From NCBI RefSeq assembly GCF_012275575.1, contig NZ_NPIH01000235.1:1-51824 (forward strand): a stretch of DNA of 51,824 nucleotides, given 5' to 3'. The position numbers were made by a program, and so were the translations under genes. Source of the stretch: Paraburkholderia sp. SG-MS1 (GTDB taxonomy: Bacteria; Pseudomonadota; Gammaproteobacteria; Burkholderiales; Burkholderiaceae). Below are positions 47,029 to 51,824 of the stretch, one piece after another. Below the pieces are notes generated by a model that had not been told where the DNA came from, did not search any database, and worked only from the letters and a program-made list of their open reading frames with translations. Positions within the stretch are counted from its first letter, which is position 1. Each line of letters starts with the position of its first letter.

Positions 47029-48243
47029 TTACCGCGTTGACTCTTCGCGCCGCTCAGCGACCAGTGCGAGGCTACGATAGACGAGCCACGGCCCGAGAAT
47101 CTGCAGCACGAAAATCGAACACATCACGATTGCCCGCAATTGCGGATCGAAATTCGGATAAAGGTTGTAGGTATCGTCCACCAGCAGATAGGCAAGCGCC
47201 GACATGGGCGATAAAGACAAACCAAGCGCCGCCCCCTGCTTCCAGTTCAAGCCGCTCGGTTTGGCGAACGCCATGACGCCGATCAGCTTCGCGATCAGAC
47301 GAGCAACGATCAGACCCAGCGCCGCGACACCGCCGAGCGCGATGTGCCGCCATTCGAATGACGTCAGCGTGAGCACGAACAGAATCACGGTCAACAGCCA
47401 GCCGGCGGTGCCGAAATGCTGCGGCCACAACTGCGGGCGCGCCTCGTGATTTTTTACGATGATGCCGGCGGCCAGCAGCGCAAGAATCGTCGACAGCTTG
47501 AACAGATGCGAGACGGCGATCGCTAGCAGCACGAGGCCGAACAGCGCGACGAACGAATGCTCATCCTGCATGTTGAGCCGGCGATAGAAAAACGTGCAGG
47601 TGCGCGCAAGCAGATACGCGAGCACGAGCGAGCCGATCAGCAGGTAGAGCGGTTGCAGGATCGTCGCGAAGACATTGCCGTAAACCTCCTGATGCAGCCA
47701 GCTCGACACGAGCTTTTCGATCACGACCGCATACATGCTGTTCAGCGCGGTCAAGGTCAGCAAACGCTGGGTCACCTGCCCTTCCGCGCGCAATTCCGTT
47801 TTGAGCTGGATCACCATCGCGGGCGACGTTGCCATGGCAATCGCAGCGAGCACCATTGCTACCATCAGCGGCACGTTCAGGAACAGCAACACCGGCAGCA
47901 CGAAGGCGAAAGTCAGCGTGGCTTCGGCCACGCTCGACAGGATCAGCCACGGATTGCGGCGGATCCAGCGCAGATCGAGCCGGCTTCCGAGTTCGAACAG
48001 CAACAGGCCGAGCGCAACGTCGAGCAAAGGACGCGCGGCCATTGCGGAATCCGCATCGATGACGCCGAAGCCAGCCGCACCGGCAATCAGGCCGATGACC
48101 GCGTAGCCGGAAATGCGCGGTAAACGCCACGCGCGATAGCACAGCTCACCGCACAGACCCGCGGCAAGCAGGGCGAGACCAGCCCAAAAGATAGCGTCGG
48201 GTGAAAGCGGCCAGGCTGGAAAAAATGAAAACGCCGAATTCAT
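47029..48243 (-). CDS. CPA2-type cation/proton antiporter (Kef-like membrane part)
   Basis: From the ATG at 48243 the protein has 404 residues and about 11 to 13 membrane helices. RISGYAVIGLIAGAAGFGVIDADS, DVALGLLLFELGSRLDLRWIRR and MATSPAMVIQLKTEL match the Kef/NhaA-like CPA2 fold (sodium, potassium or glutathione-regulated proton exchange). There is no C-terminal nucleotide-binding RCK/TrkA domain, so regulation differs from KefB/C. Aspartate or glutamate in the fifth helix region and the substrate ion were not determined. An extended frame to 48297 has no support. Confidence 0.87.
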   Translation of the reverse strand: MNSAFSFFPAWPLSPDAIFWAGLALLAAGLCGELCYRAWRLPRISGYAVIGLIAGAAGFGVIDADSAMAARPLLDVALGLLLFELGSRLDLRWIRRNPWLILSSVAEATLTFAFVLPVLLFLNVPLMVAMVLAAIAMATSPAMVIQLKTELRAEGQVTQRLLTLTALNSMYAVVIEKLVSSWLHQEVYGNVFATILQPLYLLIGSLVLAYLLARTCTFFYRRLNMQDEHSFVALFGLVLLAIAVSHLFKLSTILALLAAGIIVKNHEARPQLWPQHFGTAGWLLTVILFVLTLTSFEWRHIALGGVAALGLIVARLIAKLIGVMAFAKPSGLNWKQGAALGLSLSPMSALAYLLVDDTYNLYPNFDPQLRAIVMCSIFVLQILGPWLVYRSLALVAERREESTR

Positions 48244-48849
48244 CGTGATGGGTTCTCCTTTGCAGCAACGGCGGACGACACGACCCGGCATAAGCACCGG
48301 CGAACAGGCGGGCGCGTGAGGCGCTCACCGTCGCAATCGCTTCGCATAGCCAGCGTTGCGAGTTTTCATTGATCGGATGATCTGAGTCTGAATGCGCTGC
48401 AGCCACGAAAGAGGCAGGCACATTCAAGGATGAGGCTGTAGCAAACGGAATGGCGAAAGAACGCCGTCGACTTTGAATCAGATTCTGATTGAGCGGCACC
48501 GTTCCGTTGCCGCGTGTGCCGCCAGAGACGAGGCACGACGCGCAAAGAACGGCGATTGTGCCATAGCTTTTTCAGCCTTAACCGAAAACACACGAACACG
48601 CTGGCAAAACGGTAAAAACGTGCGTTATCTCCGTGACGCGGGGGAAAAGCGACTTTTTTACCGCAGCAGACTGTCGAGTTAACCGCCAGTTTGGACACGG
48701 CGAATGTGCTTTTGAGGACATTGCGATAGAAGTTTTCGCGTTAGTGAGGGTAAATGCCACGCCGATGACCGAGCCCCCAGCCTCGGCCTTGCTGTTTACA
48801 GGTTTACCGTATGTATACGTAGTAACAGTTAACAAGGTGCCTCGGTTTC

Positions 48850-48858
48850 TGTGGATAA
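48850..48858 (-). promoter_or_regulatory. Perfect DnaA box
   Basis: TGTGGATAA, complement of TTATCCACA, about 180 bp from the paired boxes at 49030-49053. Confidence 0.5.
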
Positions 48859-49027
48859 CTCATGTTTACCGAAGTAAATCAGTGGTTTGCCGACGGCATA
48901 ACCGGATGCACAGCATGTGCGGGAGCAGCGCGTATACGCGAGTAACTTTTTGCGCTTTTCGGCGCGGAGAAAGTTACCCCGTTTACGTCCACAACGGTTC
49001 CACACGACTTGCGCGGGTTAACAGCGT

Positions 49028-49091
49028 GGTTATCCACATCTTTCGGTGGATAACTATACCGACGCGTGCACGTCGGTATACCGACGGTTAA
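49028..49091. repeat. Two adjacent inverted repeats: paired DnaA boxes, then TATACCGACG repeats
   Basis: GTTATCCAC (49029-49037) and GTGGATAAC (49046-49054) form the first, with perfect (49030-49038) and near-perfect (49045-49053) DnaA boxes in its arms. TATACCGACG (49055-49064) and CGTCGGTATA (49071-49080) form the second, and TATACCGACG recurs as a direct copy at 49077-49086. No T-run follows. Confidence 0.6.
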
Positions 49092-49121
49092 CGGCGCACC
49101 GTCGTCGTCGCCGGGCAGCAG

Positions 49122-51101
49122 CTAACCGACTGTTCCCTGCCGCAATGCGCGCAGCAGGAAACGGGCGGGATCGATGTCTTCGGCCAGATCGCGTTCGAGC
49201 GGCCACGGCTCGCCTTCTATTTGTGAGGCGATCAGTTCGGCGCCTAGCGCTGCCCACACCAGTCCGCGCGAGCCGTATGCGAATGCGCCGTACACGCCTT
49301 CCATGCGCGGCAGATCGAGCGGCCATGCACCGCGCAGACGCTGCGCATCGCGGGGCGCTTTGCTTTCGTCGGCGAGTTGGCCGATCATCGGCATGCGGTC
49401 GGTCGTGACGCAGCGAAACGCGACGCGTCCAGCCAGCGCCGCCGACCGTGCCGGATCGACCGCGCAGGCGGCAAGAGGGGCATACGCCGGCAGCATCTGC
49501 GCGACGCGCTCGAGGTTTTCCAGATGACCGCTCGCGCGCAGCGACGTCTCGGAGTCGTCGAGTTCATACGTTGCGCCAGTCAACGTGACGCCGTTGGCAA
49601 GCGGCACCGCGTAGCCTTCGCCAATCACCGGTAGCGCGAGTGACGGTGCGGTGCCCGCCGGCAACAACGTCAACTGGCCGCGAATGCTGCGAGTCGGCGC
49701 ATGCTGCAAACCGGCGATGCGCGCGGCATCATGAGCGCTCGCAACGATTACCACCGCCGCGCGCGCGACCACCTGGCCCGCTGTGTCAAAGACGGTCCAC
49801 TGATCGCTGGACCGTTCGAGCCGCGCGACTTCCACGCCGAAGCGGCGTTCGAGCAGACCGCCCGCCGCGGCGAACTGCGCGGCGCATAGCGAAGCCGGAT
49901 CGATCCAGCCACCCTGCGGAAAAAACCAGCCGCCGCGCGCGAGCGGCGTGCCAGCGAGCTTTTGCGCTTCGGCTGCCGAGACCGGCGTCGCGTAGCCAGA
50001 CGGATAGTTGAACGCGGCGATCGCGTCGCCCATCGCGCGAGCTTCGTCGTCGTCCGCGGCGATCTGCAGCAAGCCTGGGCTGCCGCGCAACGGTCGATGA
50101 GCGAGCCGTTCGAGTTCGGCCCAGCGCCGCAACGCATAAAGAAATCCGGCGCGTGTGACGCGCGAGGCGACGCTGTCGTCGCGTGAAATCATCGGGTGGA
50201 ACACGCCGGCTGGATTGCCCGACGCGTCCTGCGCGACCGACGCATGCCGCTCCAGCGACGTCACCCGCCAACCACGCGCCGCAAGCCGTTCGATCACCGC
50301 GCTGCCCGCAAGCCCTGCGCCGATCACCACCGCATGCCGTTCGTCGAGCGCGAGCGGGGCGGGTGGCTCGTAGCGGCGCACGCGCCAGCGCGGCGCGAAG
50401 TGGCCGACCAGCATCGCCCGTTTCCAGCCGAAGCCGTCGATCTTCCGATACTCGAAGCCGCATTGCGTCAAGGCGCGTTTGATCTCGCCGGCGCTGCTGT
50501 AGGTGGCGAACGTGGCGTCCTCGCCCGCCATTCGCGCGAGCGCCTTGAAAATCGGCAGGGACCAGAGTTCCGGGTTTCTGGTCGGCGCGAAGCCGTCGAG
50601 ATAGAACGCATCGGCGCGCAGTCGCAAGGCCGGCAAGCTGTCGAGCGCATCGGCCAGCACCAGCGTAAGCACGACGCGCCCGTCTTCGAATTCGAGCCGG
50701 TGCGTGCCGGGGACGAGCATCGGCCATGCGTTCGCGAGGGTATCGGCCAGTTCGGCCACCGCCGGATCGGACAGGGTCGCCGCATAGACGTTGCGCAGAT
50801 CGGCGACCGTAAACGGATGCTTCTCAGTCGAAACGAAATGCAGCCGCTCGCATCGCGCCGGATCGGCGCGCCATGCGGCCCACGTCACGAGGAAGTTGAT
50901 GCCCATGCCGAAGCCGGTTTCGAGCACGGTGAAAGTGCGGCGGCCCTGCCAACGTTCGGGCAGCGCATTGCCGTTCAGGAAAACGTAGCGAGCCTGTTCG
51001 AGACCGCCCACGGCGCTGTGATAGATATCGTCGTAGAACGGTGAAAACGGGGTGCCGTTGTCGCGAAAAGCGAGGACAGCGGGGATCAGCGGATCGGTCA
51101 T
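49122..51101 (-). CDS. mnmC: Bifunctional tRNA modification enzyme MnmC
   Basis: MnmC completes mnm5s2U34 in tRNAs from the cmnm5 intermediate. The C-terminal FAD part removes the carboxymethyl group and the N-terminal part adds the methyl from S-adenosylmethionine. The protein has 659 residues. The methyltransferase (about 1-245) has ETGFGMG (61-67) and FYLDGFAPTRNPELW with Asp169. The FAD oxidoreductase begins at VIGAGLAGSAV (259-269) and ends with FAYGSRGLVWAALGAELIASQI. The start at 51101 fits the family. It works after MnmE/MnmG, whose gene is at 17.3-19.3 kb. Confidence 0.96.
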   Translation of the reverse strand: MTDPLIPAVLAFRDNGTPFSPFYDDIYHSAVGGLEQARYVFLNGNALPERWQGRRTFTVLETGFGMGINFLVTWAAWRADPARCERLHFVSTEKHPFTVADLRNVYAATLSDPAVAELADTLANAWPMLVPGTHRLEFEDGRVVLTLVLADALDSLPALRLRADAFYLDGFAPTRNPELWSLPIFKALARMAGEDATFATYSSAGEIKRALTQCGFEYRKIDGFGWKRAMLVGHFAPRWRVRRYEPPAPLALDERHAVVIGAGLAGSAVIERLAARGWRVTSLERHASVAQDASGNPAGVFHPMISRDDSVASRVTRAGFLYALRRWAELERLAHRPLRGSPGLLQIAADDDEARAMGDAIAAFNYPSGYATPVSAAEAQKLAGTPLARGGWFFPQGGWIDPASLCAAQFAAAGGLLERRFGVEVARLERSSDQWTVFDTAGQVVARAAVVIVASAHDAARIAGLQHAPTRSIRGQLTLLPAGTAPSLALPVIGEGYAVPLANGVTLTGATYELDDSETSLRASGHLENLERVAQMLPAYAPLAACAVDPARSAALAGRVAFRCVTTDRMPMIGQLADESKAPRDAQRLRGAWPLDLPRMEGVYGAFAYGSRGLVWAALGAELIASQIEGEPWPLERDLAEDIDPARFLLRALRQGTVG

Positions 51102-51433
51102 GCGTCGGAAATGACGCTCGCAGGAGCGGTTCTCACGTTACCGCCAGCGCGCGCAGCTCGCCGGACAGCGAAAAAGACGCGCCAAACGTTGGCAAAAACC
51201 AACGCCAAGCCCCGTCCCTACTGGGTTTCAGCCCTCCGTGGGAGGCCGTTGAGCGCAAAATCGCGTTTTCCTTGCCATATCGACGCTGGAACCTCGCAAT
51301 TCTTCCAAACCCTTATCCTGATTGGGTTTGCGCTGCGCTATCATAGCAAGCGCCGCGAATCGAGCGGGAGCACGGCCAATGGACAGTCATCTGTCCTGTG
51401 CTACCGGTCCGGGGGATCCGGAGCCGTAGCTGC

Positions 51434-51461
51434 TCGACGGCGCGGCCCGCGCACGTATAAT
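51434..51461 (+). promoter_or_regulatory. Probable sigma-70 promoter of the HU gene
   Basis: Consensus -10 TATAAT (51456-51461) with a partial -35 TCGACG (51434-51439) at 16 bp. It would start transcription about 45 bp upstream of the gene. The rest of the 409-bp gap (51102-51510) has an AAACCC/GGGTTT dyad (51308-51331) and no gene. Confidence 0.55.
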
Positions 51462-51510
51462 CGGCGCGTTCGCGCTGTTCGTATCAACCTAAACTCAGAA
51501 AGGAACCTTA

Positions 51511-51789
51511 ATGAACAAACAGGAACTGATCGACGCCGTCGCAGGACAGACGGGCGCCAGCAAGGCTCAAACCGGTGAAACGTTGGACACGTTGCTTGAA
51601 GTGATCAAGAAGTCTGTGTCGAAAGGCGATGCGGTCCAGTTGATTGGCTTCGGCAGCTTTGGTTCGGGCAAGCGCGCAGCGCGTACGGGGCGTAACCCCA
51701 AGACCGGCGAAACCATCAAGATTCCGGCAGCCAAGACCGTCAAGTTCACGGCAGGCAAGGCGTTCAAGGACGCGGTCAACAAGCGCTAA
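51511..51789 (+). CDS. hupB: HU-family DNA-binding protein
   Basis: HU (92 residues) is the small dimeric nucleoid protein that bends DNA and helps replication initiation and repair. [20 protein letters not shown] is the N-terminal helix pair, [22 protein letters not shown] is the core with the beta-arm signature, and [19 protein letters not shown] is the C-terminus. The start has GAAAGGAACC just upstream. The length and sequence agree with the HU-beta-type protein of Burkholderiaceae. Confidence 0.96.
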   Translation: MNKQELIDAVAGQTGASKAQTGETLDTLLEVIKKSVSKGDAVQLIGFGSFGSGKRAARTGRNPKTGETIKIPAAKTVKFTAGKAFKDAVNKR

Positions 51790-51824
51790 GCAGATTGCTG
51801 CCAGGCAGTTGACACCCGCCAATG

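Larger units (their letters stand above)
48244..49121. other. Gap between mnmC and the antiporter with DnaA boxes and nested inverted repeats
   Basis: No convincing gene in 878 bp. The sequence is richer in A and T than the flanks and carries many GTTTACC-, GTTAAC- and GTATAC-type words. Perfect DnaA boxes are at 48850-48858 and 49030-49038, with a one-mismatch copy at 49045-49053. From 49028 to 49091 two inverted repeats lie back to back. Promoters for the antiporter should lie near 48250-48600, but none is clear. Confidence 0.5.

Overview
The window (about 52 kb, GC-rich) looks like part of the main chromosome of a Burkholderiaceae member, most likely Paraburkholderia or a close relative. 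The evidence is the order priA-hemE ... atpIBEFHAGDC ... mnmG-rsmG-parA-parB, the protein sequences as I remember these families, a short DUF3717-type protein, and two perfect 16-bp parS sites of the type used by chromosome-1 ParB proteins. No rRNA, tRNA, IS element, prophage or CRISPR array was seen. Almost everything is ordinary chromosomal backbone, so most of the interest lies in regulatory and structural DNA and a few lineage-specific genes.

Layout. 1-2.5 kb: 5' part of priA and all of hemE (both minus strand), separated by a hairpin-rich spacer with a DnaA box. 2.7-3.5 kb: a periplasmic cyclohexadienyl dehydratase (PheC-like) derived from a solute-binding-protein fold. 3.5-4.3 kb: an AT-rich gap and a structured element ending in a strong terminator, a candidate small RNA. 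4.3-6.0 kb: an acyl-CoA synthetase. 6.2-14.1 kb: the complete F1Fo ATP synthase operon atpIBEFHAGDC (minus), with a recognisable promoter, a terminator, and hairpins in most of its gene junctions. 14.9-19.3 kb: mnmG-rsmG-parA-parB (minus), with one parS inside mnmG and a second in the stem of a terminator.

19.5-31.4 kb: two branched-chain-amino-acid-type (LIV/HAAT) ABC transporter loci, all minus. The first has livF, a livM-livG fusion, livH and a binding protein. Next comes a solo binding protein that is a paralogue of that one, with its own promoter and operators. The second locus is a complete livG-livF-binding protein-livH-livM operon. 31.8-36.2 kb: a GMC oxidoreductase and mmsA (minus) with a divergent LysR gene; this layout matches known 3-hydroxypropionate catabolic loci. 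36.5-39.0 kb: a CYTH protein, an Lrp/AsnC regulator, and divergent phhA and phhB (phenylalanine to tyrosine). 39.1-41.8 kb: a DUF3717 protein and an OmpR-type response regulator with its sensor kinase. 41.9-46.9 kb (minus): a SET-domain protein, an OYE-type flavin reductase, a class I glutamine amidotransferase, a MarR-type regulator with a C-terminal four-cysteine extension, and a YbdK-type carboxylate-amine ligase. 47.0-51.8 kb: a CPA2 antiporter, a gap rich in DnaA boxes and inverted repeats, mnmC and, on plus, an HU gene.

How the genes fit together. Aromatic amino acid metabolism appears twice: PheC makes phenylalanine, and PhhA/PhhB turn it into tyrosine under a probable Lrp-type regulator. 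Chromosome maintenance appears as ParAB with parS sites, PriA, HU and several perfect DnaA boxes, suggesting an origin-proximal position. Amino acid uptake is strongly represented by three related binding proteins, two of which have distinct palindromic operators.
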